From Amycolatopsis sp. GM8 (GTDB taxonomy: Bacteria; Actinomycetota; Actinomycetes; Mycobacteriales; Pseudonocardiaceae), in assembly GCF_021653975.1 (NCBI RefSeq), contig NZ_JAJKFK010000002.1:310001-374000 (forward strand): DNA of 64,000 bases, given 5' to 3'. The notes beneath the pieces are model-generated. The model was not told the DNA's origin. It saw nothing but the letters and a program-made list of their open reading frames with translations, and made no database searches. Each line of letters opens with the position of its first letter. The stretch's first letter is position 1. The position numbers and the translations under genes were made by a program. Of this stretch, positions 44,032 to 51,955 are shown one piece after another.

Positions 44032-44946
44032 TCAGGCGAGCCCCTGTTTCGACAGCCAGCCCTTCGCCACATCCGTCACGGTGTCACCATCGGAATCGAC
44101 CTGTTTGTTCAGATCACGCAGCTCCGGCGTGGTCAGTTTGGCACTCACCGCGTTCACCGCGGCCGCGAAGTCCGGGCCGCGCTCGTCAAGCACCTTCTGG
44201 TTCACGGCCGGCACGATGTTCTCCGTCGCGACGATGTTCAGGTCGTCCTGCAGCACGGTGTAGTCCGAGTCCGCGGTGGGCGGGCTGACCGAGTCGACCG
44301 GGATCACCGTCACCGCACCGGACTTGAGCTGCTCCAGCCGCGGCCCGGCCTCCTGCACGCTCTGGAACGTGACGTTCAGCTTGTAGGTGTCCCGGAAGCC
44401 GACGAAACAGTTGGCGCGCGTGCCGCACTCCGGCGGCCCGCCGAGCACGACCTTGTCGAGCTTCTTCAGGTCGCTGATCTTGGTCAGCCCCTGCTGCTTG
44501 GCAAGGTCGGACTTGACGATGTAGGTGTTCTTGTTCTCCGCCGGCGCGTAGTTGAGCAGGCCCACGCCCGACGGCTTGAGCAGCTCGGCGAGCTTGGCGT
44601 GCTCGGAGTCCGCGTCCTTCGGGGCGTCCTGGTTGAAGCCGGTGCTGATCGCGGCGCCCTGGTACTCCGGGATGAACTGCAGCTCACCGGACTTCAGCGA
44701 CGGGTACACCAACTCGCGGGAGCCGATGTTGAACTTGCGCGTCACGGGGTAGCCCTTGGCCTCGAGCGCCTGCGAGTACAGCTCGGCGAGGATCTGGCTG
44801 TCGGTGAAGTTGAACGACGCCACGACGATCGGGTTCCCGCCCTTGCCCGCCGCGGCCGACTGGTCGCTTCCGCCACCGCACGCGGCCAGCCCGAGCACCG
44901 CGGCGGCGAGCACCACTCCCGCCTTGAAGCCCCTAGTCCAGCGCAT
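44032..44946 (-). CDS. quaternary-amine ABC transporter substrate-binding lipoprotein (OpuAC/ProX type)
   Basis: A 304-residue lipoprotein (lipobox LGLAAC, Cys23) of the OpuAC family: IVVASFNFTDSQILAELYSQAL, RELVYPSLKSGELQFIPEYQGA, IVKSDLAKQQGLTKISDL and ENIVPAVNQKVL. Predicted to bind glycine betaine, choline or carnitine outside the membrane. Divergent from two permease genes across 101 bases, which likely hold the shared promoter. No ATPase gene is in the window. Confidence 0.9.
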   Translation of the reverse strand: MRWTRGFKAGVVLAAAVLGLAACGGGSDQSAAAGKGGNPIVVASFNFTDSQILAELYSQALEAKGYPVTRKFNIGSRELVYPSLKSGELQFIPEYQGAAISTGFNQDAPKDADSEHAKLAELLKPSGVGLLNYAPAENKNTYIVKSDLAKQQGLTKISDLKKLDKVVLGGPPECGTRANCFVGFRDTYKLNVTFQSVQEAGPRLEQLKSGAVTVIPVDSVSPPTADSDYTVLQDDLNIVATENIVPAVNQKVLDERGPDFAAAVNAVSAKLTTPELRDLNKQVDSDGDTVTDVAKGWLSKQGLA

Positions 44947-45047
44947 CCTGTCCTCCCAGTTCGTGTGATCGCAGCCGACCCTAGCCGGGCCCACCGACAG
45001 AAACCACATGATGAGAAATCGACTGCTCGACGATCTATGCTCGCTCG

Positions 45048-45734
45048 GTGCGTGCGATCGTGCTGGCCGACTCCGACCGGCCCCTGTTCGAGTGGCGGTG
45101 GGTCGAGCGCAACGCCGACAACATCCTGCAGCGGCTCGGCGAGCATCTCGCGCTGACCGCGACGGCGCTGGCGGCCGGGCTCGTCGTGTCGATCGCGCTC
45201 GCGGTGCTCTCGCTGCGGTGGCGCTGGTTCTACCCGGTCGCGCTGGCCGGCGCCGGCGCCCTGTACGTGATCCCGAGCCTCGGCGCGTTCGCCCTGCTGG
45301 TCCCGTTTTTCGGGCTGTCGTTCACCACGGCGGTCATCCCGCTCGCGACATACACGCTGCTGATCCTCCTGCGCAACATCGTCACCGGGATCCAGCAGGT
45401 GCCGGCGGACGTCCGTGAGGCGGCGGTCGGGATGGGCTTCACGAGGGCACGGTTGCTGGTCAGCGTCGAGTTGCCGCTGGCGCTGCCGGTCGTGATCGCC
45501 GGCCTGCGGGTGGCCGCGGTGACGACGATCGGCCTGGTCACCGTCACGTCGATGCTCGGCATGGGCGGGCTCGGGTTCTTCATCCGGCAGGGCATCCAGA
45601 CCACCACGCCGAACCCGACCGCGATCATCGTCGGCATCGTGCTGTCGATCGCGCTCGCCGTGGTGGTGGACTTCCTGCTCTGGCTGTCGGAACGGCTGCT
45701 CGCCCCGTGGGCGCGGAAGAAGGTGCGCGCATGA
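45048..45734 (+). CDS. quaternary-amine ABC transporter permease 1
   Basis: A 228-residue binding-protein-dependent permease of the ProW/OpuCB type with five or six helices and the EAA loop VREAAVGMGFTRARLLVSVELPLALP. GTG start 45048. Its stop overlaps the start of the second permease (ATGA). Confidence 0.9.
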   Translation: MRAIVLADSDRPLFEWRWVERNADNILQRLGEHLALTATALAAGLVVSIALAVLSLRWRWFYPVALAGAGALYVIPSLGAFALLVPFFGLSFTTAVIPLATYTLLILLRNIVTGIQQVPADVREAAVGMGFTRARLLVSVELPLALPVVIAGLRVAAVTTIGLVTVTSMLGMGGLGFFIRQGIQTTTPNPTAIIVGIVLSIALAVVVDFLLWLSERLLAPWARKKVRA

Positions 45735-46453
45735 GCAACATCTTTTCCGAGGCGTGGGACTGGCTCGGCGAACCAAATCGCTGGAGCTGGAGCGACCCGG
45801 CGGGCATTCCCTATCGGACTGTCGAGCACCTGAGCTTTTCCGCGCTGTCACTGGTCATCGCGGCGGCGCTGACGGTGCCGACCGCGCTCTGGCTCGCGCA
45901 TTACCGGCGCGGCGCGTTCCTCGCCAGCAGTCTGGTCAACATCGGCCGCGCGATCCCGAGCTTCGGGTTGATCATCCTGTTCTGGTTCCTCGCGAGCCGG
46001 TGGGAGCTGAACACGGATTTCTGGCCGCTGCTGATCGCGCTCGTCGCGCTCGCCTTGCCGCCGCTGTTCACGAACACCTATGCGGGCGTGATCTCGGTGG
46101 ACGCCGATGCCGTGGACGCCGCGCGCGGCACCGGGTACACGGAGGCGCAGATCATGTTCCGGATGGAGCTTCCGCTGGCACTGCCGGTGATCCTCGCCGG
46201 CGCGCGGGTCGCGTTCCTGCAACTGGTCGCGACGGTCGCGATCGGCGCGATCGTGAACGACGGCGGCGGCCTCGGACGGTACATTGTGGACGGTTTCGCA
46301 CAGGGCCGCGCCGGCTACGGCGAGATCCTGGCCGGCGGCCTCGCGGTGATCGTGCTGGCGCTGCTGTGCGAGGGGGCGTTCTCCCTGATCACCCGGTTCG
46401 CGGTGCCGAAGGGATTGAACCTGGAGAACGCAAAGCAGCCGCAAACGCTGTGA
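45731..46453 (+). CDS. quaternary-amine ABC transporter permease 2
   Basis: A 240-residue permease of the same family; EAA loop DAARGTGYTEAQIMFRMELPLALP. Coupled to permease 1 and likely forms a heterodimer with it. Its last 65 bases overlap the 3' end of the convergent lyase gene. No gene for an OpuCA-like ATPase follows. Confidence 0.9.
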   Translation: MSNIFSEAWDWLGEPNRWSWSDPAGIPYRTVEHLSFSALSLVIAAALTVPTALWLAHYRRGAFLASSLVNIGRAIPSFGLIILFWFLASRWELNTDFWPLLIALVALALPPLFTNTYAGVISVDADAVDAARGTGYTEAQIMFRMELPLALPVILAGARVAFLQLVATVAIGAIVNDGGGLGRYIVDGFAQGRAGYGEILAGGLAVIVLALLCEGAFSLITRFAVPKGLNLENAKQPQTL

Positions 46454-47849
46454 GCTCGGGGCCCAGCGAGCGGTCCTCGTTGACGGGCGGCACGAGCGCG
46501 CCGATCCAGCGGTAGGTTTCCCGCAGTGCGGGTGCGCCCGGTTCGCTCCGCAGGGCGTGCGCCTGGTGCGCGGTGATCAGCTCGCACGCGGTGATGACGA
46601 ACAGGTGGTCGCAGGCTTCGCGCAGTTGCTCGCCGGCCTGGAGGCCGAAGATCTGGACGTCCTCCTGTCCGGACGAAGTGTCGAGCGAGCCGAGCGACGC
46701 CGCGGTCGCCGACCGGCGGAGGGCGTGGAGTTCGCCGACGGCGCGCTTGTGCAGGGGCGAAAGGCCCGCCTGCGGGCCCGGATCGGGCGTGAGCTGTGCG
46801 GGCAGGCCGCTGAAGCGTTCGTCGAGCAGGCGGTGCGTCCGTTGCACGCTGATCTCGCCGAGGTGCACGAGCGCCGCGGCCACGGCGTCCATCCGCAGCC
46901 CGAGTTCGGCGGGGTGGAATCCGGCTGTGGAAACGAATTCGCCGTCGAGGAACGATGGCGAGTCGGTCGGGGCCGCGAGCGTGCGCTCAACGGCGTCGGT
47001 TAGGTCTGCGACGACGCGGCGCGCGTGCGCAATCGCTTGCGGCCCAACACGAACGGACACCGGAGCCTGCACGACCTGCCGCGCTGTGGCGCCCTCGGTC
47101 AGCACCCGGATCCGGTCGAGTACCTCGCCGAGCACCGGATCGGGTCCGGCGAGTTCGGGGCGGTAAATCCCACGTGGGGCGCCGAGTGCGTCAATGGTCA
47201 GCGCGGTCGCAAGGATCTGGAATTCGACCAGCTCCGCAGCCGTAGCCGCACGGTGGATCGCGTGCGCGGTCGCGATCGGCGCGCCCTGGATGAGAGTCAT
47301 ACCCTCCTTCGGGCCGGGCCGGTACGGCGGGACGCCACGGCGCGCCAACGCTTCCGCCGCAGCGAGCCCGTCGCGCATCGTGCCCAGGCCGAGAAACGTC
47401 TGGAACGCATGGGAAAGCGGGAGGATCTCGCCCGCCGAACCACTTCCGGTCGCGGGCACGGCCGGGATGAAATCGTCGTTGAGGCGGTCGGCGAGAAAGC
47501 GCACGGCGTCCGCGCTCGCCCCACTCTCCGGGGTGAGCAAACCACGTAACCGCACCGCGAACAGCGCCCGCACGTCGGCTTCCGGCAACCACGGCGGCCC
47601 GCCGACCGCCCGCCCGACGAGCAGGCGCGACTGGTGGTCGGCCTGCTGTTCGGGGGTGAGCGGGGTGTCCGCCAGCCGGCCCATGCCGGTGTTGACGCCG
47701 TACACCGGCGCATCGGTGAGCGCGGCGAGAACGATCTCACGCTGCGCGGCGACGGTCTTCAGCAGCTGGTCGTCGAGCTGGACCCGCTCACCCGCGGCGA
47801 TCCGCCGGATCGCGGCGACGTCGAGATCCCCGGGAACGCGGACGATCAC
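46389..47849 (-). CDS. aromatic amino acid lyase family protein with altered MIO triad
   Basis: A 486-residue protein of the histidine/phenylalanine ammonia-lyase fold. Family features: VYGVNTGMGRLADTPL (Tyr50), LPLSHAFQTFLG, FVSTAGFHPAEL and SSGQEDVQIFG. At the site that should read Ala-Ser-Gly, the self-processing triad for the MIO cofactor, it reads Ser-Ala-Gly (residues 138-140, TGSGSAGEILPLSH); a Gly-Ser-Gly sits three residues earlier. The QDxYSxR motif reads QAPVSVR, losing its tyrosine, and the STGN asparagine is replaced. It may be catalytically dead or changed, so I do not call it HutH. GTG 47849 overlaps the YbaK stop. Confidence 0.75.
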   Translation of the reverse strand: MIVRVPGDLDVAAIRRIAAGERVQLDDQLLKTVAAQREIVLAALTDAPVYGVNTGMGRLADTPLTPEQQADHQSRLLVGRAVGGPPWLPEADVRALFAVRLRGLLTPESGASADAVRFLADRLNDDFIPAVPATGSGSAGEILPLSHAFQTFLGLGTMRDGLAAAEALARRGVPPYRPGPKEGMTLIQGAPIATAHAIHRAATAAELVEFQILATALTIDALGAPRGIYRPELAGPDPVLGEVLDRIRVLTEGATARQVVQAPVSVRVGPQAIAHARRVVADLTDAVERTLAAPTDSPSFLDGEFVSTAGFHPAELGLRMDAVAAALVHLGEISVQRTHRLLDERFSGLPAQLTPDPGPQAGLSPLHKRAVGELHALRRSATAASLGSLDTSSGQEDVQIFGLQAGEQLREACDHLFVITACELITAHQAHALRSEPGAPALRETYRWIGALVPPVNEDRSLGPELTAFAAALRSPGSIPSAPRTG

Positions 47850-48397
47850 GCGACCGGCTTGGCGAGGCCCTCGATGACTTCGGCGCCGGGCAGCGCGGCC
47901 AGCAGTTCACCGGTCACCAGCAGCTTGCTGCCGCGGACGCCACTGCCGATCACGAGCTCGGGCGACTCGGCGACTGCCTGGTCGATCAGGATGGGCCAGT
48001 CCGCGGGCAGGCCGACCGGGGTGATGCCGCCGTACGCCATGCCGGTGAGCTGGACGGCTTCGTCCATCGGCGCGAACGACGCCTTGCGCACGTCGAGGCG
48101 CCGCTTGATGACGCCGTTGACGTCGGCGCGGGTGGTGGCGAGAACCAGCGCGGCGGCGTAGCGGATCTCGCCCGCCCGCTTGCCGGCGACGACCACGCAG
48201 TTCGCCGAGGCGGACATGGGCGAGCCGTAGGCCTCACAGAACGCGGCGGTGTCCGCCAGTTCCGGATCGATCTCGACGGCACCGGCGTCGGGGTTCGCGA
48301 GCGCGGCCAGCGCCTTGGCGACCGGCTCCGCGAGAAGGTCCGTGCGCTGCTCGGCCGGTACAACGGTCAGGGTCCCGGCGATGGTCCAGTTCCTCAT
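47846..48397 (-). CDS. YbaK/EbsC-type aminoacyl-tRNA deacylase
   Basis: A 183-residue protein with the YbaK/ProX-domain pattern: ASANCVVVAGKRAGEIRYAAALVLATTRADVNGVIKRRL, a central FAPMDEAVQLTGMAYGGITPVGLP and VIGSGVRGSKLLVTGELL. Predicted to hydrolyse mischarged prolyl-tRNA. ATG 48397. Coupled by GTGA overlap to the lyase-like gene. Confidence 0.88.
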   Translation of the reverse strand: MRNWTIAGTLTVVPAEQRTDLLAEPVAKALAALANPDAGAVEIDPELADTAAFCEAYGSPMSASANCVVVAGKRAGEIRYAAALVLATTRADVNGVIKRRLDVRKASFAPMDEAVQLTGMAYGGITPVGLPADWPILIDQAVAESPELVIGSGVRGSKLLVTGELLAALPGAEVIEGLAKPVA

Positions 48398-48418
48398 GAC
48401 GCTGAGGCTAGCGGGCGG

Positions 48419-48715
48419 CTACCAGTTCTTGCCGCCGCGCTGGACCTCGATCAGTTTCGGCCGGACGTCGACGAGGTAGACCAGCACGGCGACGATCCCG
48501 GCGAGCCAGAACAGGCTGCCCGCGCCGCCGTAGCCGAACAGGCCCATCGCCACGGTGCCGGCGCCGGTGATGGCCAGCCAGATCGGCTTGGTCTTGCGGT
48601 CCGCGGCGGTGAACGCGTCGGCCCGCTGGATGAGCGCGTGGAAGAACGCGACAAGCCCTGTGAGGGTCCCGGCGTAACCGATGACCGTCATGATCCATTG
48701 CGCGATGAGCGGCAC
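48419..48715 (-). CDS. DUF2516 family membrane protein
   Basis: A 98-residue protein with three hydrophobic segments (about 5-27, 43-62, 66-84) and the closing VRPKLIEVQRGGKNW. This is the DUF2516 protein that follows hbhA in mycobacteria (Rv0476). Function unknown. GTG 48715. Confidence 0.85.
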   Translation of the reverse strand: MPLIAQWIMTVIGYAGTLTGLVAFFHALIQRADAFTAADRKTKPIWLAITGAGTVAMGLFGYGGAGSLFWLAGIVAVLVYLVDVRPKLIEVQRGGKNW

Positions 48716-48827
48716 TTGTCCAGCCTACGTCCCTTCACCCCCGCCTGACCTGTCCCCTGTGACCAGAATGCCACGAAGAGCCCGGCCCGCACACGGGGTG
48801 CGCGGCCGGGCCGTCCGGAATCGGTGC

Positions 48828-49397
48828 TCAGTCCTCAGTTTTGGGCGCGGCGGCGGGCTTCTTCGGCGCCTTCGCCGGGGTCGTCTTCGGCTTGGGGGCC
48901 ACGGCCTCCTCGACGTCCTCGATCTTCTCGGCGACCACTTCGGCGTCCACGGCCGCCTTGTCGCCCTCGGTGCGGGTCTTCTTCGCGGCCAGGCCCAGGA
49001 CCTCCTCGACCCGCTCGCGGGCGTCGGTGCCGACACCTTCCAGCTGGTCGATGACGGCCTTCACGCGCGGCTCGGCGACGAACTTGTCCCACGCCTGCTC
49101 ACCGTTCTCGGCGAGCCTGTTGTACAGCTTGAGCGCGGCCTCGGTGTACTCGTCGATCAGCTTCCGCAGCTCCGCCGGGTCCAGCTTCTCGCGCAGCGAG
49201 GTCACGTCGGTGGGCAGCTCCTCGAAGTTCTTGCGCGCCGCCTCGCTGCCTTCGGTGACCCGCTCACGGGCCTTGCCGACCACGTCGGCGACGGCCTGGC
49301 CGGCCAGGTTGCCCGCGCCCAGCGCGGCGAGCAGCGGGGTGCGGAGCTGCTCCACAGCGGTGTTCACGGCCTTGCGCACGTCATCGGTGCTCGTCAT
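48828..49397 (-). CDS. heparin-binding haemagglutinin-like protein (HbhA family)
   Basis: A 189-residue, mostly coiled-coil protein with the HbhA pattern: RTPLLAALGAGNLAGQAV, LPTDVTSLREKLDPAELRKL, and a Lys/Pro/Ala-rich tail (about 160-189). In mycobacteria HbhA binds glycosaminoglycans via its lysine-rich tail and also associates with lipid bodies. I chose ATG 49397 over GTG 49406 because the GAGGAG site is ten bases before the former and almost touches the latter. Start lies inside the preceding XRE gene's end. Confidence 0.85.
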   Translation of the reverse strand: MTSTDDVRKAVNTAVEQLRTPLLAALGAGNLAGQAVADVVGKARERVTEGSEAARKNFEELPTDVTSLREKLDPAELRKLIDEYTEAALKLYNRLAENGEQAWDKFVAEPRVKAVIDQLEGVGTDARERVEEVLGLAAKKTRTEGDKAAVDAEVVAEKIEDVEEAVAPKPKTTPAKAPKKPAAAPKTED

Positions 49398-49821
49398 GGT
49401 GCTCACTCTCCTCAGGAGGAAGTTCTGTCGGGTGGTTGTTCTCTCGACGGAAGGACCCGTACACGTCGAGCAGCACCTGCTTCTGCCGCTCGGTGAGCGC
49501 GGTGTCCGCGCGGATCGCGTCCGGCACGGGCCCGCCGGCGGGTTGGTCGAGAATGCCGGCCTGCACGTACAGCGCCTCCGCGGAGATCCGCAGCCCCTTG
49601 GCGATCTGCTGCAGGATCTCGGCGCTGGGCCTGCGGACCCCGCGTTCGATCTGGCTCAGGTACGGGTTCGACACCCCGGCGAGCTTCGACAGCTGCCGCA
49701 ACGAGATCTTCGCGTTGTTGCGTTGCTGGCGGATGTACTCACCGATGTCCGAAGCGATGCTGCCGACTTTCTCGATCGGCCCAGCCTGCGAGCTGGTGAG
49801 GTTGTCTCCCTCGTCTGCCAT
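49381..49821 (-). CDS. XRE-family transcriptional regulator
   Basis: A 146-residue regulator with a helix-turn-helix (about 28-85: IRQQRNNAKISLRQLSKLAGVSNPYLSQIERG) and a C-terminal part of unknown role. It precedes and overlaps the HbhA-like gene, the same order as Rv0474-Rv0475, so it may regulate its own operon. I chose ATG 49821, which has GAGGAG nine bases upstream; ATG 49830 is also possible. Confidence 0.88.
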   Translation of the reverse strand: MADEGDNLTSSQAGPIEKVGSIASDIGEYIRQQRNNAKISLRQLSKLAGVSNPYLSQIERGVRRPSAEILQQIAKGLRISAEALYVQAGILDQPAGGPVPDAIRADTALTERQKQVLLDVYGSFRRENNHPTELPPEESEHHDEHR

Positions 49822-49864
49822 CCGGCTCATCTCCTCGCGACATCTCTTACGGTACCCGCGAGTG

Positions 49865-50518
49865 CTAGCTATTGCAAGCGCCCTGCATGCAACCATCGGG
49901 TGACCTTGCCTCGAACCAGGAGATCGCCTGGTCCACCGCCATTTCCACGGTCACGGAGGTGGTGTCGAAGAGCTGGACGGACGGGTGGAAGGTACCCGCG
50001 TGCTTGCGGAGCCAGTCGGTGAATTCGAGGGTCTCCGCGATGCGCGGCTCGTCCCATTGCCGCCACGCGGGCCGTGCGCGCAGACGCCGCGCGAGCACCT
50101 CGGGCTCGGCGACGAGGGCGAGGTAGTGGATCTCCGAGAACAGCGCACGTTCCGGCAGGTTCTCGAATTCGGGCGGCACGACGGTGCCGCACAGCACGAC
50201 CGGCCGGCCGTTCTGCCCGATCATGGCGGCCATCCGCAGCCAGGTGGCGCGGAACTCGGGGTGGCCGTTGACGTCGTCGCGCAGCCCGCCGGTCCACAGC
50301 ACGTCCTGTTCGAGCACCACCGCGCGACCACCGAGTCGCTCGGCGAGCGCCGGGCCGACCGTCGACTTCCCGCCGCCGCTGGGCCCGGTCAGCGCGAACA
50401 GCGGCAGCCGCCGGAACGGCCAGCGGTGACCGCAGCGGGCGCACACCCTCGTCGGTCCGTCGACGATCGGCGCTTCCGCACGGTCACCGCAGGCCGGGCA
50501 GATCCGCGGGTCGAGCAT
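49865..50518 (-). CDS. P-loop nucleotide kinase-like protein with zinc ribbon
   Basis: A 217-residue protein. The first 35 residues hold two CxxC pairs (ICPACGDR, RVCARCGHR), a zinc-ribbon, and then comes a Walker A motif ALTGPSGGGKSTVGPALAERL and a Walker-B-like VVLCGTVVPP. It resembles AAA/adenylate-kinase-like proteins that phosphorylate small molecules; substrate unknown. ATG 50518 abuts the upstream zinc-ribbon gene stop with no gap. Confidence 0.8.
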   Translation of the reverse strand: MLDPRICPACGDRAEAPIVDGPTRVCARCGHRWPFRRLPLFALTGPSGGGKSTVGPALAERLGGRAVVLEQDVLWTGGLRDDVNGHPEFRATWLRMAAMIGQNGRPVVLCGTVVPPEFENLPERALFSEIHYLALVAEPEVLARRLRARPAWRQWDEPRIAETLEFTDWLRKHAGTFHPSVQLFDTTSVTVEMAVDQAISWFEARSPDGCMQGACNS

Positions 50519-50827
50519 TTAGTCGAACAGGTTCTCGAGAAAACCGCGCCGGCGATGCCCGCCGTGATACGGCCGGGGCGAGTCGTCGTACCCGCCGCCG
50601 TAGGGCCGGGGTGAGTCGCGGTAACCGCCACCGCGATACGGCCTCGGCGAATCACCGTGGTCACCCCGGTACGGCGGCGGCGAGCCGTAGTAAGCACTTT
50701 CCGCGCCCGCGATCTGCTCCAGCTCACCGCGGTCGAGGAAGATCCCCCGGCATCCCTGGCACTGTTCGATGTGCACGCCGTTCTTGTCGACGGTACGCAT
50801 GACGTTCTGACATTTCGGACAAATCAC
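50519..50827 (-). CDS. TFIIB-type zinc ribbon protein with repeat tail
   Basis: A 102-residue protein: zinc ribbon in the first 35 residues (ICPKCQNVM ... IEQCQGCRGIFLDRGELEQI), followed by four variants of a tail unit (D-S-P-R-P-Y, at about 60-90) and an arginine-rich end. The function is unknown. GTG 50827. Adjacent to the P-loop gene on the same strand, so likely an operon. Confidence 0.82.
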   Translation of the reverse strand: MICPKCQNVMRTVDKNGVHIEQCQGCRGIFLDRGELEQIAGAESAYYGSPPPYRGDHGDSPRPYRGGGYRDSPRPYGGGYDDSPRPYHGGHRRRGFLENLFD

Positions 50828-50845
50828 CCCGCCAGGGTACGCACG

Positions 50846-51217
50846 TCAGCAAGCACAGAGGCAGAACGGATGTCCGTCCGGGTCCGCATACACGTGAAAG
50901 GTCTCGTGCGAGTCGTCGAGCAGCTTCGCGCCCAGCGCCAGCGCGCGCTCGCGACCGGCCGCCAGATCGTCGACCCGCAGGTCGAGGTGCAGCTGTTGCG
51001 GCACATCCTGACCAGGCCATTGCGGCGCCCGGTAATCGTCGACGCGCTGGAACGAGATCATCACGCCGCCGGGGCCGGACAGGTCGGCCCAGTACGCGTC
51101 GCCGTCCTGGTTCAGCTCGGGCTGCCCCCAGTCGAGCAGCGCGCCGTAGAACTCGCCGAGCAGCTTGGGGTCGGGACAGTCCAGGACGACAGTGCCGAAG
51201 GTCGGTACCGCACTCAT
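50846..51217 (-). CDS. VOC (glyoxalase-like) family protein
   Basis: A 123-residue vicinal-oxygen-chelate fold protein: TFGTVVLDCPDPKLLGEFYGALLDW, MISFQRVDDYRAPQWPGQ and LHLDLRVDDLAAGRERALALGA. The end CLCAC is cysteine-rich and unusual. Substrate unknown; such proteins include antibiotic-resistance and glyoxalase enzymes. ATG 51217; the longer reading adds residues unlike the family. Confidence 0.85.
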   Translation of the reverse strand: MSAVPTFGTVVLDCPDPKLLGEFYGALLDWGQPELNQDGDAYWADLSGPGGVMISFQRVDDYRAPQWPGQDVPQQLHLDLRVDDLAAGRERALALGAKLLDDSHETFHVYADPDGHPFCLCAC

Positions 51218-51289
51218 ACTCCGCTCCTTTCGATAACCAGCGAAGCGAGTATGCGGGTTATGTCGTACGGGCACAACCGGCATCCGGCT

Positions 51290-51295
51290 TACACT
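51290..51295 (+). promoter_or_regulatory. -10 box for leaderless CGNR gene
   Basis: TACACT is followed by six bases and then GTG 51302, which would put the transcription start at the first base of the start codon. No ribosome site precedes the gene, which agrees. The -35 is not clear. Confidence 0.55.
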
Positions 51296-51301
51296 GGTTA
51301 G

Positions 51302-51763
51302 GTGGCCGGTTCATCCGCGGATGCCTCGCTCGTCGTGGACTTCCTCAACACCGTCGACGTCGAAGAGGGCACCGACCTGCTGAACCAGGCCGCGAACTGG
51401 CACGAGTGGGCGAAGGAGCGCGGGCTGTCCCCGGACGCACTGCGGACGGTGCGCACCGCGCGCGACGCGTTGCGCGCGGCGGTCGGCGATCCGGACGCGA
51501 AGGCCGCGCCGCTCGTGGTGCCCGTGCACATCGAACTCACCGCCGGCGCGCCGACGCTGTCCGCGCCGGGTGCGCTCGGCGCGGTGCTGGCGGCCGCGAC
51601 CCGCTTGGCGGTACTCGGCGAGTGGGATCGCGTCAAGATCTGCCCGGCGGACGACTGCCGGTGGGCCTTCTTCGACGAGTCGCGCAACCGTTCGCGGACG
51701 TGGTGCTCGATGCGCGTCTGCGGGAATCGCGAAAAGGCACGGGCCTGGCGGGAACGCCGGTAA
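51302..51763 (+). CDS. CGNR zinc-finger protein (ABATE domain)
   Basis: A 153-residue protein with an N-terminal ABATE-type region (SLVVDFLNTVDVEEGTDLL, AARD-like helix RTARDALRAAV) and a C-terminal CGNR zinc finger (CPADDCRWAFFDESRNRSRTWCSMRVCGNREKARA), thought to bind nucleic acid and act as a stress-related regulator. Starts at GTG 51302, probably leaderless, and is divergent from the VOC gene. Confidence 0.88.
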   Translation: MAGSSADASLVVDFLNTVDVEEGTDLLNQAANWHEWAKERGLSPDALRTVRTARDALRAAVGDPDAKAAPLVVPVHIELTAGAPTLSAPGALGAVLAAATRLAVLGEWDRVKICPADDCRWAFFDESRNRSRTWCSMRVCGNREKARAWRERR

Positions 51764-51775
51764 CCCCCGAACGAG

Positions 51776-51893
51776 TTACCCACAGAAGACCCTGTGGATA
51801 ACTACCCGATCTGTGGACAACCTGCCGAAGTCGCAGGTCAGAGTCGGTGGAAAGAATCACCCGAGCGGCCGAGTGACTTACCCCTGTGGATAG
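51776..51893. other. cluster of four DnaA-box-like sequences
   Basis: TTACCCACA (51776-51784), TGTGGATAA (51793-51801), TGTGGACAA (51812-51820) and TGTGGATAG (51885-51893). The second and third are exact reverse complements of the DnaA boxes TTATCCACA and TTGTCCACA; the first and fourth differ by one base. They fill the non-coding gap between the CGNR and SMP-30 genes. No dnaA, dnaN or AT-rich unwinding element is present, so this is probably not oriC but a secondary DnaA-binding locus. Confidence 0.7.
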
Positions 51894-51911
51894 GGCACAC
51901 GGTCTGCTAGC

Positions 51912-51929
51912 GTGAAACTCGTATTTCAC
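51912..51929 (+). promoter_or_regulatory. inverted repeat operator upstream of SMP-30/SDR operon
   Basis: GTGAAA-N6-TTTCAC, perfect six-base arms, ending 26 bases before the start codon. Position and symmetry suit a repressor of the two-gene operon. The cognate regulator is not adjacent. Confidence 0.5.
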
Positions 51930-51955
51930 TGAGAAAACCGACCAGGGCGGTGACA

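Noticed and set aside
46389..47849. Naming the lyase-like gene hutH
   Set aside because: MIO triad and a catalytic tyrosine differ from functional HAL, and no other hut genes are adjacent.
51776..51893. Chromosomal origin oriC
   Set aside because: Only four DnaA boxes and no dnaA, dnaN, rpmH or AT-rich unwinding region nearby.
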